Positions 9,620-20,752 of a DNA stretch of 64,000 bases are shown here, piece after piece. Source of the stretch: Leptidea sinapis (lineage: Eukaryota > Arthropoda > Insecta > Lepidoptera > Pieridae). The notes below the pieces were generated by a model. That model made no database searches. It was not told the DNA's origin and was given only the letters and a program-made list of their open reading frames with translations. The position numbers and the translations under genes were made by a program. Each line of letters begins with the position of its first letter. The stretch's first letter is position 1. The stretch covers positions 7,316,001-7,380,000 of the forward strand of contig NC_066296.1 in assembly GCF_905404315.1 (NCBI RefSeq). Reading direction: 5' to 3'.

Positions 9620-9735
9620 AGGCTGAGATCTATAGACCATACTTAGAGTTTGCTCAGACTTTTCTTACGTAAAACTTTGCTGAGTGGTATAAATCGCCAA
9701 ACTTGACTTTTGCATTGCGCTGTATTAGCAGAGAA
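9620..9735 (-). mobile_element. Mt-2 fragment
   Basis: Shares GATCTATAGACC, CTTAGAGTTTGCTCAGAC and TTACGTAAAACT with the fuller Mt-2 at 36190-36400. One end only. Confidence 0.5.
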
Positions 9736-10298
9736 GTTAATTGTTAAAGAAGAATATTGGCTGGAGTATAAGTAATAGGCATTTATAGCAGTGCGGACAT
9801 TGCTTAGATGTTTTTAGTTATGCATTCATTATTCATGGGGAATACTAACACATTTTTATCCTGCCAATTATGTTGCCGATACTTACTGGTTAAACCTCTA
9901 TTATTTATTATTACCTACCACAATTTTTTTTTAAGATATTCACCGTTTTGAGCCCTTTACTTGGCAGAGAAAAAAATCTTTGAATATCAAAATAATTTAT
10001 ATGGCGTAAATTTTGTGTCCCAGAGGCCTAGAAAAATGCAGAAAAAATCCGATATGAGAAGTTTAAAAAAAAAACACATGTATCCTGTGGGATATAGTGC
10101 CAAGAGTCCTTCATATAAGTTATGATTTCAATGTATCTCTAAAGATACATAGCCAGGTTACCTATGACTTCATTTTTAAATAACTTAGTTAGAGAAATAA
10201 GTAAAAAGATTGCATTTTTAATAAAAAATCAGTTCCTTTTGTTAAAATATATAGAAAATACGATAAAATGTCATTCCTATTGAAAAACCAATAAAAAT
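9736..10298. other. AT-rich stretch with one short hairpin
   Basis: No gene. ATGTATCT-CTAA-AGATACAT at 10131-10150 forms an 8-bp-stem hairpin, repeated as ATGTATCT-ACAG-AGATACAT at 10538-10557. Confidence 0.5.
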
Positions 10299-10445
10299 AA
10301 ACAAAAAAGTTTTAACAAAAAAACAACCGGCTTCAAAAACACTATCTCAAAACAATAGTTATAAAATGCACTAAAAAGTATAAAAATAATTGCGTATTTT
10401 TATACGATCTAATTCTAGTTATTATTATTGTCATTTTTGGAAAAT
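10299..10445 (+). mobile_element. Mt-4 element, left part
   Basis: Begins with AACCGGCTTCAAAAACACT and shares the CACTAAAAAGTATAAAAATA and GTCATTTTTGGA blocks with 15096-15672. Truncated on the right. Confidence 0.6.
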
Positions 10446-10578
10446 TTGGGTTCAAAGAGCATAAAAACATCTAAATATTTTCATAGATATTTTTCGTTGT
10501 AGCAAAAAAATTATAGACTTAAAAATTTCAAACTTTGATGTATCTACAGAGATACATTGTCAAGAAAAGGGTTACTGG

Positions 10579-10632
10579 GTAAACTGGTAAACTGGTAAAC
10601 TGGTAAACTGGTAAACTGGTAAACTGGTAAAG
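10579..10632 (+). repeat. Minisatellite, 8-bp unit GTAAACTG
   Basis: Six perfect tandem copies of GTAAACTG followed by a partial unit. Confidence 0.95.
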
Positions 10633-10794
10633 GGTCACCAACACAAATTACGTACTGACGTATAGATTAACCAAAGAATTTCCTCCGTCCAATGACAATT
10701 ACTTGTTTCTAAGCAAAAAAACAGTACACCTCGCATTACTAAATACAGATTAAAAACCGTTCGGTAAACAAACGTCCATCTCTACCCCCATTCT

Positions 10795-11165
10795 ATTGAA
10801 GTAAACACGTATTTATTTAATCGATAAATCGATTCTCGACTCGAACCCGATTTTTTGCGGCAAACTAATTCACGTAACAATAGCTAATTGTTGTCCAATG
10901 GAGCAAGAAACTCAATGGATTTGAATCGACGAATCGATTCTCCGTCGATTTATTTCGATAACGTCATGCGGGCATGAGACTTATGATTGATGGCCGAAAT
11001 CGATTTAATACGTCGATTCAATAAATAATTTATTTTTGTAGAAACGAATGCCTTTCAAATTTTCGATTCATTAGATACGATTTTTGCTACCGATATTTCT
11101 GTAGACAATGCTCCACGAATAGTTTATTAATAATCGATTTATTTATCGACATAATTCATCAGAAG
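10795..11165. promoter_or_regulatory. ATCGAT motif cluster 2
   Basis: Five ATCGAT hexamers (10820, 10828, 10933, 10999, 11132) and several extra TCGAT/CGATA cores in ~370 bp. From base composition I estimate roughly one per 2.9 kb by chance. Forms a pair with cluster 1, with LINE-G and Mt-2 debris between. Confidence 0.35.
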
Positions 11166-11919
11166 AAGTATAACGGGAGCCGTGGTCAAAATAAAGCAAT
11201 TTTTTTACTAACATTTTTCAGAATCATATGCCTTATTTTCTTGAGTATCTATAGTTTCATTTATGTTAAATTTCACCCGGCGTGTATTTTTCAAGCTCTG
11301 AAAATGTTCTTGTAAAAAGTAATTTTGACGCATCTTTCAATACTGATGAATATGTAATAATAGCGCAATACTCAGATATACTTTACTCACGTCAAACTTA
11401 GCTAAGTGTAAGCTTAGCATAATCTTTGATTTTTAATATCATTTGACAGCTTAAATTATGCTGTGCTTATATGTATTATAATGTATTTATTGTGTATATT
11501 CAGTTTAATCCTTGCATGATAAGCATCTGTGTGAGTTTAAACAACAGAAATTGGAACTTGATCAAGGCGAGGTTAAAAATATGAAATTGAGAAAAGCAAA
11601 ATTGAGAAAAATTGGAAAGGTTTAGGGTAGGCCTTGGCCATATAAGCAACTACTACTTAATTTACTAATTATAGTTAATTTAGTACCAATTAATATTTAA
11701 TTTATAGTTAAGTGAATATCTAAGTTAATTTTTAGTATTTTTTTGGTAAAAATTGGAAAGTAGTAGAAATAAAGGCTTTATTTATTTATTTTATTATTTA
11801 TTCAAAATTGATTTAAATTTATTTTAAAGCACCTCAAGTTTTAATCTTGGGTGAACTCATTTTCGTAAGCGTTTTATCTTATACGACGTGATTCCGACTC
11901 GCAATCGACCAGTATGTTA
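11166..11919. other. Stretch with Mt-2 scrap, no gene
   Basis: Positions 11390-11480 resemble the inner part of Mt-2 (CTAAGTGTAAGCTTAGCATA, ATTTGACAGCTTAAATTATG). The rest is AT-rich with no gene seen. Confidence 0.4.
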
Positions 11920-12440
11920 AATTCAAATATTTTTATTCAAAATAGGATATGACATCACTTATTGAAAGTCAAAAACTACCACCCATTCTAAAAAGAATGC
12001 CTCGGGCCTGAGAAGAATGGGCGCAACAAACTCAGCGGGTTTTTTTTTCATCAAAAAAATATGTTTACATAGTAATTTTGTACAATTAAACTTATTATTT
12101 ACTGGCCTGAGGACGGTCGCTCCATTCCCTATCTGTGGTATCATTAAGAAAGTCATTTATGTTATTGTAACCTTTACCACACAAACGTTTTTTAACAATT
12201 CTTCTGAATAACGTAATAATTTTGTTTTGAAAATTTTCTGGGATCTTCTTGTAAATGCATATATACATCGCCCCACAAAAGACATAATAACTCGATTAAG
12301 CCGATTAGTAGGCATTATAAGTTATGTCTGTTCCTGGTGTTAACATTATGGTTATGACAGTTTCTAGCAAATTCACTTATGTGCCTATGAACATACATTA
12401 CATTATCAAGAATATACCTCTTTTTAAATGAAACTCGTCA
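11920..12440 (-). pseudogene. LINE-E 3' end
   Basis: Reverse copy: 3' UTR with TTCAAATATTTTTATTCAAA and CACTTATTGAAAGTCAA at 11920-12000, then coding tail parallel to 51755-52000 and ending at the ILDN/VHRHISEF-like region near 12410. A degraded 5'-truncated LINE. Confidence 0.65.
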
Positions 12441-12471
12441 TTTTCCATTTACCCGCATTATAATATAATTT

Positions 12472-12615
12472 TGTCGGCGCATGCTTATGTTAAACCCTTA
12501 CCAGCGGGGTCCTACTCCGCCGCTATCAGACAATGCAGTATCGGCTATCACGCGCTGTCATCTCCGCGGCCCTCGTGACCCGTGACCTCCGCCACATACA
12601 TATACACACGCCAAA
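12472..12615. promoter_or_regulatory. GC-rich patch with DR1-type nuclear receptor motif
   Basis: Markedly GC-rich against its surroundings. On the minus strand 12588-12576 reads AGGTCA-C-GGGTCA, a direct repeat with 1-nt spacing, the form bound by nuclear receptors such as HNF4/USP dimers. The minus strand also shows CTG followed by GTAAGG at 12501, a possible splice donor. No exon is proven. Confidence 0.25.
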
Positions 12616-12741
12616 ACGTGAAACTTATGTTGTTCAACTTAAACTTGTATATTTATGATGTGCTATTATTTCTACTAGGCTTGAGTTGACAATACGGCTG
12701 TATTCGAGTATTAAGTGGATCATAGGAATGTAGGTAAACCT

Positions 12742-12988
12742 AACCATAAGTAGCCCAGTGGTAAGTGACACTGCCTACTGAGTTAGAGGTCCCGGGTTCG
12801 AATCCCGGTAGTTGCAAACATTTATATGATGAACATGGATGTTTGTTTCCGAGTCATGGATGTTTATATGTATTTATGTATGTTTAAGTATGCATACTGT
12901 ATTAAATATATCATTGTCTAGTACCCATAGTACAAGGCTATTCCTAGTTTGGGGCAAGATAATTTGTGTAAAAGTGTGTTAATATTAT
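12742..12988 (+). mobile_element. SINE-1, tRNA-derived
   Basis: B box GGGTTCGAATCCCGG intact; A-box region AGTAGCCCAGTGGTAAG. Body as in the other SINE-1 copies; tail GATAATTTGTGTAAAAG. Confidence 0.85.
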
Positions 12989-13007
12989 AATTATTTTATT
13001 AGGTATA

Positions 13008-13085
13008 AATTCAACTATTTTTATTCAAATAAGACATAATATCACTTATTGAAAGTTAATAACTACCACCCATTCGAAAAAGTAG
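13008..13085 (-). mobile_element. LINE-E 3' UTR scrap
   Basis: TTTTTATTCAAATAAG, then CACTTATTGAAAGTTAA and ACTACCACCCATTCG, in reverse orientation. Directly abuts a LINE-G fragment in the opposite orientation. Confidence 0.55.
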
Positions 13086-13092
13086 AGTCTCA

Positions 13093-13357
13093 GTGAACGG
13101 CTGGATCACTTGGCGTTTCGTAGAGATGTCGCTTCATTGTGTGTCTTCTACCACATTTATCACGGGGAGTGTTCCGAAGAGCTGTTTCACCTGATTCCTG
13201 CCGCCGAATTCCACCTTCGCACGACATGCCACAAATTACGATCTCATGCCCACCATCTGGATGGGTGGTCTTCGACAGTGCAGTTTTCAAGGACGGTTCT
13301 TCCACATACAACCAAGTCTTGGAATGAGCTTCGTTGTGTGGTGTTTCTAATACGACA
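13093..13357 (+). pseudogene. LINE-G ORF2 C-terminus
   Basis: Plus frame reads FRRDVASLCVFYHIYHGECS, EELFHLIPAAEFHLRTTCHK, then STVQFSRTVLPHTTKSWNEL. This is the best preserved upstream part of LINE-G in the window. It is cut at 13357 by the tail of another LINE. No RT domain present. Confidence 0.75.
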
Positions 13358-13640
13358 AATCAAATCAAAATCACTTTATTCATGTAGGTCAAGGAAATGA
13401 CCTTTAAAGAAAGAATTGAGCTTTAAAGCTTGCCACTTCTTCTCGTTAGTGAGAAGCAGTGGCAAAAAAGTGGCTTTTTTGCCACTCTTTTAAATCAACA
13501 TTTACAGCTTCATATTTTAGCAAGTCTTTTCAGTTATAATATATGTAAAGTGACGCAACATAAATACTCAAACGTCAAATATTCAATAAAGTCAAGAAAC
13601 TTTATTCAATAAAGCCTTACACGAAGTCAACAAAAGTAAA
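13358..13640 (-). mobile_element. LINE 3' UTR with TTTGA-type tail
   Basis: The minus strand ends TACATGAATAAAGTGATTTT and then GATTTGATTTG, a LINE-like tail with a polyadenylation-like AATAAA. Related pieces at 14922-14990 and 22441-22630 share GTAAAGTGACGCAACA and ACTCAAACGTCAAATA blocks. Confidence 0.55.
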
Positions 13641-14283
13641 TGTAAGTAAATTAATATGGTAATGGATATACTTTTGAAAAAAATATCGTATACTTTTTTA
13701 AAGGGCCGGCAACACCCCTGTGATTCCCCTGAGTATAGTAAGAGTATAGAAACCTGAATATACTTTTCTACACTGAAACAATTCCAGAAACTTAATAAAA
13801 ACCCACAAAATTTCTGTTAAAACAACACCAAAAAGAAAATCTTTTCAATAAAATATATGTAATTAAAACATAATCTTGCATTTCCCAAGCGCAAGCATTT
13901 TCACCATTTCAAAACAAACTTATAACAAGAGCCTCTCTGCATGAGATTAAAAAAAACAAGTGCATATTATACCTTTACACTCATAACTTTTCGACACAAT
14001 GTAAATGTATTTTATACACTGCTCGGTTTCTTCAGAAAAAATATTCTATAATAGTAATAAAACCGCAATGTATGTATTAATTAAATTAAGTTCACTCGTG
14101 GTTGTGTTATATTAAGAGCACACTGTACAAAATACAATGCTTTCAAGTTATTAATATGTAATTGAATTTAAAGTGAATTGGTGACTGGTGCAGAAATGTA
14201 TATTTATAAAGAAACTTTTATTCGCTAGCATGTTAACCAGAAAAATAATTAAACATAATTATGTCGTGTTTTTTTCTCAATTT
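13641..14283. other. AT-rich stretch, no gene seen
   Basis: Only a 30-bp LINE-G scrap (AAAGGGCCGGCAACACCCCT) near 13700. Confidence 0.45.
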
Positions 14284-14372
14284 TGTACGTTGGATGAGGG
14301 CAGCACCACCATCGTCATGGAGATCTATGGAGGAGGCCTTTCTCCAGCAGTGGACGTCTTCCGGCTGATATA
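14284..14372 (+). pseudogene. LINE-R C-terminal end
   Basis: Plus frame reads SSWRSMEEAFLQQWTSSG then stop, the C-terminus of an RTE-type LINE ORF. Other copies: 20560-20752 (+), 39517-39590 (-) and its duplicate at 44645-44718. Confidence 0.65.
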
Positions 14373-14377
14373 CAGAT

Positions 14378-14446
14378 AGACGCCGTTGTGGTACGTAAAT
14401 ATTAAGATAGAGCCGACATCCGGTGCAAAGGAGCCTCACTGGTTAA
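14378..14446 (-). mobile_element. Rep-B scrap
   Basis: AGACGCCGTTGTGGTACG, then CCGGTGCAAAGGAGCCTCAC: the 5' end of Rep-B in reverse, joined to the LINE-R tail. Confidence 0.6.
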
Positions 14447-15095
14447 TTATAAGCCACTCTTTATAACACGCGTATTACCGGTTACCTATCCCAATTGCAG
14501 TATTTTAAAAGTATTACAAATGAAAATATTATTTATTGAAAAACAAAAAAATATCAAACGGATTATTTAACACGTATCGGCCCTTATGAATAGTCAAATG
14601 GTCGTTTATTGGCCACTGGTGCAAAAAAAAACTGTTCAAATGATCAAGAGTCAACTAACAAGGTCTTCAGAACAGCCTTTGAAACAACACAAGAACCACA
14701 ATCGTCAAACCAGTGAAATAATCATAATGAGACATAATGATATCACCAACTGTATAATACGACTCGGGAACGTCGCGGTAAAAAATTGCACGATAAAATC
14801 AATATAGTGACAGTTGATATGATTTATATTTGTCAGGTGACGCCTTAATAGCCGCGTTAAGGTGAGGGGACACTGTTCCAACGCACGCAGATGCGGCAGA
14901 TACTAGAGGTACTTAAATCTAAAATCAAATCAAAATCAATTTAGTCATGTAGGTCAAGGGAATGGCACTTATAAATGTTAAAAGTTTTCTTTCTGTCATA
15001 TAATATCTATACCTATGTATGATTATAATTTATAGAGAGGCTATAAGCTTTATGCCAAAGCTAGCAAAGTTATCACATCTTCGTAAAAATAAAAC
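14447..15095. other. Stretch without gene
   Basis: Includes a LINE TTTGA-tail scrap at 14922-14990 (TAAAATCAAATCAAAATCAA, CATGTAGGTCAAGGGAATGG). No other recognised feature. Confidence 0.45.
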
Positions 15096-15672
15096 AAAAC
15101 TTTAACAAAAAAACAACCGACTTCAAAAACACTATTCCAAAACAATAGATATAATACTACGCACTAAAAAGTATAAAAATAATTGCGAATTTTTATACAA
15201 TCTAATTAATTAATCTAATTGTAGTTACGATTATTGTCATTTTTGGAATCGGTGTCCTTCCGCCGCGAAACTCAAGCACATCTCACCTATAAATATGTAT
15301 GTAGTTACAAACCTATCTTGGATGACACCGACTCCAGTGTTTTTGAAGTCTGTTGTTTTTTTGTTAAAAATTTTTGTTTTATTTTTAGTGATTTTGTGAA
15401 GTATATCCTTTCTAATAAAAAAAGAATCATCGGAATTGGTTGGCGCGATATTGAGTTATTCGTTTTAAATTTATCATCCACTTTGCCATACGTATGTATA
15501 GCAAATTTAAGACTTTTGGTTTTCTCATGGATGCCATTGTCACATCTGGACCAAAATACAGTGGAACCACACGGGAAGCACCAGCTTTCAAATAAAAAAA
15601 GAATTATCAAAATCGGTTCACCCAGTCGAAAGTTTTGAGGCAACAAACCTCCGCCTTTTTTGAAGTCGGTTA
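15096..15672. mobile_element. Mt-4, element bounded by AACCGACTTCAAAAA ends
   Basis: Left end AACCGACTTCAAAAACACT and right end TTTTTTGAAGTCGGTT are inverted repeats of about 13 bp. The interior has CACTAAAAAGTATAAAAATA and two paired-looking AAAAAAAGAATTATC-type blocks. A 134-codon frame inside (15234-15638) has no recognised domain and I do not call it a gene. Partial copies at 10299, 30301, 54943 and 59955. Confidence 0.65.
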
Positions 15673-15716
15673 AGAAATACTGTTACATGACGAAATTACA
15701 AAAAAGCTCATAGATA

Positions 15717-15931
15717 ATTTATACGTCTAGATAGAATCTCTTGCTGTTAGACAACCGATAAAAACTGACCAGGTTTAATATTTGAGTGTGCGTGACAAGC
15801 CACGTCTTATAATCGCAATTTGTATGATACTTCATGTTAGTGTGCGTGCATTGCTCAAAATAGACGTTAATTCTAAAATCATGTTTTTTCGACGTTTTCA
15901 TAGCTGTCATAATCTATTTAGACGTATAAAT
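15717..15931. mobile_element. Mt-3, MITE with TATACGTCTA ends
   Basis: Left end TTTATACGTCTAGATAGAAT and the reverse complement of the right end TTTATACGTCTAAATAGATT match closely. Interior has GTGCGTGACAAGCCACGTCT. Second copy 61940-62160; left-end fragment 34418-34519. Confidence 0.7.
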
Positions 15932-17769
15932 AAATTATATAAGGATCAACTGTACTTTTTTAAATTACAAAATATTTTCAGTTATGGTATGTGAAACACT
16001 GCTTATAAAATATCTATAAGATGCATTTTACATAAGATAAAAGATTTTACATTAAAAAGTAGCATATAAATATAAGCTACATTTAAGCATACTTAGGTAA
16101 ATGTTGTTAGCATCCAAATATATAGATTATAATTTTGTTTAAAAAGGTTTATTTTGTTCGATAAGTTAACAGGATCTTATAAGTAATATGAACATTATAG
16201 AACAAAAATGTATCTAGTCAGCATAATGTTGGGAATTTTCATTTCTAAACGCTGGTATTCTTTAGACACCGTAGAAGCCAGACTACATGTATATTATAAA
16301 GGATTTAGAGTTATTAGTTTAAATATGGAGGTAATTTGCATTCTATGAATCCGATTTCAAATATATTTTCGAACCAATTTATTATAACGGTAAAAATCTT
16401 TAGAAGATTTGCTATTTTCAACAATTATATACAATTGAACACAATTTACTCCTTAAATGACTACGCGGTGATACAATGCAATGGACCAGCACCCTAATGT
16501 CTGACAAATGGTATCCACCCATCCAATAGCTGTCGACATAATTTCAAATTGTAAGTGCGTTTGTATCTTCAACGGAAGTAAGGCTTTCATCTTCATGAGA
16601 GCCTCTAATATCTACGTAATAGAGACATGTTACGTGTAATTGACGTACATCTACTCATTATAGAACATTGTCTTCAAGTCGTCTGTCAGTTATTGTTTTA
16701 CAGATATCATCGGCAATGTATGTGACTATCTCCAACCATGGCATTAAGCTATTACAAATTTGTATATAGACCTTTCGCAGTATCTATGTGTTAGATATGT
16801 TTAAAGAAAACATTCCCCTTTTTACTCGCTATTTATTAGCTTCACCTGTATGTATGTGTTGTTTGTAACCGACCCATTTGGACGCGATTTTAACTAACTT
16901 TAAACGGCCAGATTTCATTCAAACTTCGTAGATTTATCGAGGACCGATGACAATACATAAATTTGATAAAATTATTCCATTTATCAATTTGCAAAATAAG
17001 ATTTTTATTTTTGATAATTTATAAAAAAATCATCTATCGTCGATAAGGCAGGAAATGATGTTCATTTAGATTTCAACCATTATCTTTCAACCAAATCGTG
17101 TCTTTTTTAGTTTTTAAACTAAATTTATGTTATTTAGGTTTCTGACATTCTATCTATTATTGATGCAACATGATGTTCGCTGAAATGTGGATGGCCCAAT
17201 GCTTAAAATATAAGAAAGTAAAATTAATATTAGATTTAAATTTCATTTCTTTAGCGTTAATATATGGGGTCTCTAATATATATATATATATATTTGTGTA
17301 TTAATCCCAGAAGTGAGCATTATTACTTTAAAAACATTACAAATAGCCTTATTCATATCAAAATTGTTTTATGAAGAACGAACAACAAATAAAGCATTTA
17401 AATCGATCCCTAATAAAATAAATATTTCGCCGATCCAAATATTTTTTTACAAACGCAGACACAAATCATGATTATCGGTGAATTGTGACAAATGATTAAT
17501 CTCTCGAGAATCCTATTAGGAGAGACAATGCTTCACTTGACACAAATATGACCTCTATTGCAACGTATTAAGACACAACGATCAAGTTTTTTCTGAATAA
17601 AATTTTCATAAAATGTTATGAAATATGAGCGGGTTTGTTAGGACTTATAAAGTCGGTTAGCCAACGTATTGTTTTGTGAAGATTTGTGGCAGTCAAGCGT
17701 TTAAAACTGGATTATTTTGTTTGTACATTATATCATATGTGTTACACTTTTCATGCATCATTCAACAGC
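15932..17769. other. 1.8-kb AT-rich stretch, no gene seen
   Basis: Includes a TA run near 17277 and, at about 16840-16990, a block (GACCCATTTGGACGCGATTT, ATCGAGGACCGATGACAATA) that I think is a common lepidopteran repeat but cannot confirm. Otherwise no ORF, RNA gene or motif cluster. Confidence 0.45.
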
Positions 17770-17908
17770 GTTCAGGGGTAGTTTTCGATACAACTACTAC
17801 TGAGTGTTGGAATAATTTACCGCCACCAATTAGACAATTGAAAAATATTCAAAATTTTAGATTAAAATATAAAAAAAAAACTATTTTATATTCATTATAT
17901 TATTAACC
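17770..17908 (+). pseudogene. Possible LINE ORF C-terminus
   Basis: Frame ends TTTTECWNNLPPPIRQLKN, then FRLKYKKK and stop. WNNLP-x-IR-(8)-F-K is the usual C-terminal pattern of CR1/jockey-group ORF2. The upstream part of the frame shows no similarity I recognise. Confidence 0.5.
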
Positions 17909-18067
17909 TTGATATGCAATTTATCTTATAAATTAACACAATTCTGTATATTTAACCAATATATTACATATACTATAGTACCTAATGCCACCAATGTATA
18001 AGTATTATATACATTTACTTAAAAATTATAATATGATTTAATATTAATTACAATTATTTATATATAA

Positions 18068-18436
18068 CTAGCTGACCCGACAGACGTTGTTCTGTAGATA
18101 ATAAAAAAATACTGTTTTATAGGAATTTGCTAATAATATTTCAAAACATCAAGAATTATTTCGTAAAAAATGGTCCTGTTGTTATAATGAAATTGTTTCA
18201 CAGCAGAACTGTCAAACCGTGCGTCACTAAATTCTTTCATAGAAAATATGTCCATGCAAAACAAATATTGAAAATAAAAATAATCATGGGTCCCAAATCG
18301 AAATAAAAACTATCCTGTCTCTCAAGTTGGACTAAGCTGCACTCCATGAAGTAATCCCCATTAAAATCCGTTCATTAGTTTAGGAGTCCATCGCGGACAA
18401 ACAACGTGTCACGTAATTTATATATATATATTAAGA
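18068..18436 (-). mobile_element. Hel-D, non-autonomous Helitron
   Basis: On the minus strand it starts TCTTAATATATATATA and ends with the CGACAGACGTTG-like block, or reading plus strand CTAGCTGACCCGACAGACGT at the left. Marker ATCCGTTCATTAGTTTAGGA. Copies: 34520-34875 and the interrupted 49136-49893. Confidence 0.8.
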
Positions 18437-18508
18437 TTATATTTTATAACTCTATACATTCTCAACATAAGGCTTAATCAACATAATATTGATTATGAAA
18501 TTCATTCA

Positions 18509-18539
18509 TTTTTTTGTTGTCCCATTGACAACAAAAAAA
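18509..18539. repeat. Hairpin, 13-bp perfect stem
   Basis: TTTTTTTGTTGTC and GACAACAAAAAAA around loop CCATT. Confidence 0.8.
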
Positions 18540-18773
18540 AATTACAATGGGAAGACTACATTAACTGTCGACTCCAAATGTTACGAGGGGCTGCTGAAAA
18601 CCAGTGTTGTGTTGGTGTCTTCTGCACTGACCAACAATATACTGAGTATCACGCGCCGCACAGTTCATTTTTTTATATATTAATATTTTTTTTTTACTTA
18701 TTTAATTTAATTTATTATTTTAAAATTGTAATTATTACTGTAAATTAAAGGTGTGTGTTTATTATTGCTAATA

Positions 18774-19055
18774 GACGACCTGTATAGCCGAGTGGTTAGC
18801 GATCCTACCTACTAAGCTAGAGGTTCCGGGTTCGAATCCCGGTAGGTGCAAGCATTTATATGATGAATATGGATGTTTGTTTCCGAGTCATGGATGTTTA
18901 CATGTATTTATGTATGTTTATATGAATTTATGTATGTTTAAGTAAGTATATTGTATTAAATATATCATTGTCTTGTAACCCATAACACAGGCTATATATG
19001 CTTAACTTGGGACAAGATAATTTGTGTAAAAAGTGTATCAATATTATTATTATTA
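18774..19055 (+). mobile_element. SINE-1, best preserved copy
   Basis: Head GACGACCTGTATAGCCGAGT, A box GAGTGGTTAGCGAT and B box GGGTTCGAATCCCGG are intact. A ~20-bp internal segment (TATTTATGTATGTTTA) is duplicated in the body. Confidence 0.9.
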
Positions 19056-20334
19056 ATATAGTGTGTCTATTCTATTCTAATTCCATTGCTATCTAGATAA
19101 GCACGAATCCCTGGCAATTTACTAAGTATCTCGTACTGTTTCTTTTGTTTTGATGTCAGAAACAGAACTAGATGTCTCTGCTTGTGTGGTCCCCTCCGTA
19201 TACTTGCAAAAACCTATCAATTCACTTTTTACAACGAAACCCTCATATCCTTGCCGTCAGCGAACAAACATATACTCAAAACTGACCCCTATTTCAAGTG
19301 AAATTGGGCGGAAAACTCCAGCGTCCAAACGAAAACAACACCGCCGATATGTTCGCGAAAAAAATATAATTGCTATAGAATCTGTCACGGGCGAATGATT
19401 TCGTCGCGACGGATATCTTAAATTAATTGTCGGTCAAATAAAAGCCCGTTCGGTTAAATAAATCCGTTCGGATTTATGCGATTCGGCGAAAAACGACCTC
19501 CCTGACTGACGCAGTGGGGGTGACGATTCCGTCCGTGATTGTTTAATCAATTCGTGATTTAAGTGTTGATGACCGAACATTCTATATTCCCCGCATGACT
19601 GCCATAAAACACTTCGCTGCGTGAGATTGGTGGACATTGTTTTGAGGTCTTTTTGAGGAAAGTAATCGCCATGCCCTCAACGTTCAAGCCCTTGTAAAGT
19701 GGTATTAATGAATTTCGGGTTAGTTATCGCAAAAAGTTTGGCGCAAGCCGTATGAGCCATTGATAATGAGAAAGGGCGAGTTATTTATTCTCATCTCTGC
19801 TGGATACGAAAGAAAGGCACGCGATAAAAGTTACTCTTAAAAGGTTAAGAGATAAAAATCTACGTTTTACGTAATTTTTTTTTTCAATAATTAGGGAACA
19901 TAATAATATATTTGTAATGATGTTGCCCCACTACAATCTAGCCTTAACTTAGACAAATAAGTAATTCTACTTTAACTTAAACTGCTAGATAGATTAAACT
20001 AAGAATGTATCCATTAACATATATCTTAATGTCTCTATTAAGGGGAAGTCACTGTAATGATTGAATAAGAAGAGCAGACACACAGATACAGACTTCAAAA
20101 AAGTAGGAGTTGTTCTTTTTGTTCTGCTCTACCTCATAATATAGAGGATATACTTCAATAGAGTAGCCCCAATAAAGTCTACATCAGTATGATATAATAA
20201 CTGTCCTCGTTTAAAAATTATTTAGTCCTGACCAAATCAAATAAAAGATCAAATTGGTCTCATAAAAGCTTGGTATGTTCTTTATGCCGAGACAGTATTT
20301 TACTTCAAGTCACCGCTTGCAAATATGTATGGCG
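19056..20334. other. 1.3-kb stretch, no gene recognised
   Basis: Appears single-copy within the window. It has short frames of 82 (+, 19150-19398) and 67 codons (-, 19434-19637) with no domain I know. Local GC is higher around 19380-19560 (GTCGCGACGG, CCGTTCGG). Could hold regulatory DNA; nothing provable. Confidence 0.4.
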
Positions 20335-20376
20335 TAAATTCGGCCTCACATGGAGTACTGTTCGCATCTACCTGAA
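20335..20376 (+). mobile_element. LINE-G scrap (HMEYCSHL)
   Basis: Plus frame reads RPHMEYCSHL, the residue string that precedes WSGAPQYQLEPFDRVQRRAG in the LINE-G copy at 47.35 kb. Too short to be certain. Confidence 0.4.
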
Positions 20377-20559
20377 TCCGACCTACCATCTACCAGGTCT
20401 TTTATTTTACGAAAGTACTTAAAAATATGGAGGAGTCACAATTGCTGCCGTTCTTGCACTTGAATCAGTCTCTTCAGAGTTGCCACATTCATTCTTGATA
20501 TATCGAAGCAGTGAAGTGTTTGTATGGAAACGCCACCATATAAGTAGGATCAGTTTTCG

Positions 20560-20752
20560 AAGTCTATCCGCCTTCAGGGGACCACTTACCGGAAGACGTA
20601 GTGTTTGTAGCCCCCAAAGATAGACTGACGATCTGGTCAAGATCGCAGGAATATGTTAGATAATGACCGATCGTCATGGCGATCTTTTTGGGGGAGGCAT
20701 TTGTCCAGCAGTGGACGTCTTCCGGCTGAAATGATGATAATAATGATTTAAA
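20560..20752 (+). pseudogene. LINE-R C-terminus with GAT-rich tail
   Basis: Frames read LTGRRSVCSPQR, TDDLVKIAG, then a block ending in the AGCAGTGGACGTCTTCCGGC signature and an ATGATGATAATAATGAT tail. Matches the GRPPTRWTDDLVKVAG...WTSSG C-terminus of RTE-type LINEs. Several stops. Confidence 0.65.

Noticed and set aside
15234..15638. 134-codon frame as a gene
   Set aside because: It lies wholly inside an Mt-4 element and reads through its repeated AT-rich blocks and terminal repeat region.
19150..19398. 82-codon plus-strand frame as a small gene
   Set aside because: No domain, no second copy, no convincing splice or promoter context; length is within chance expectation.
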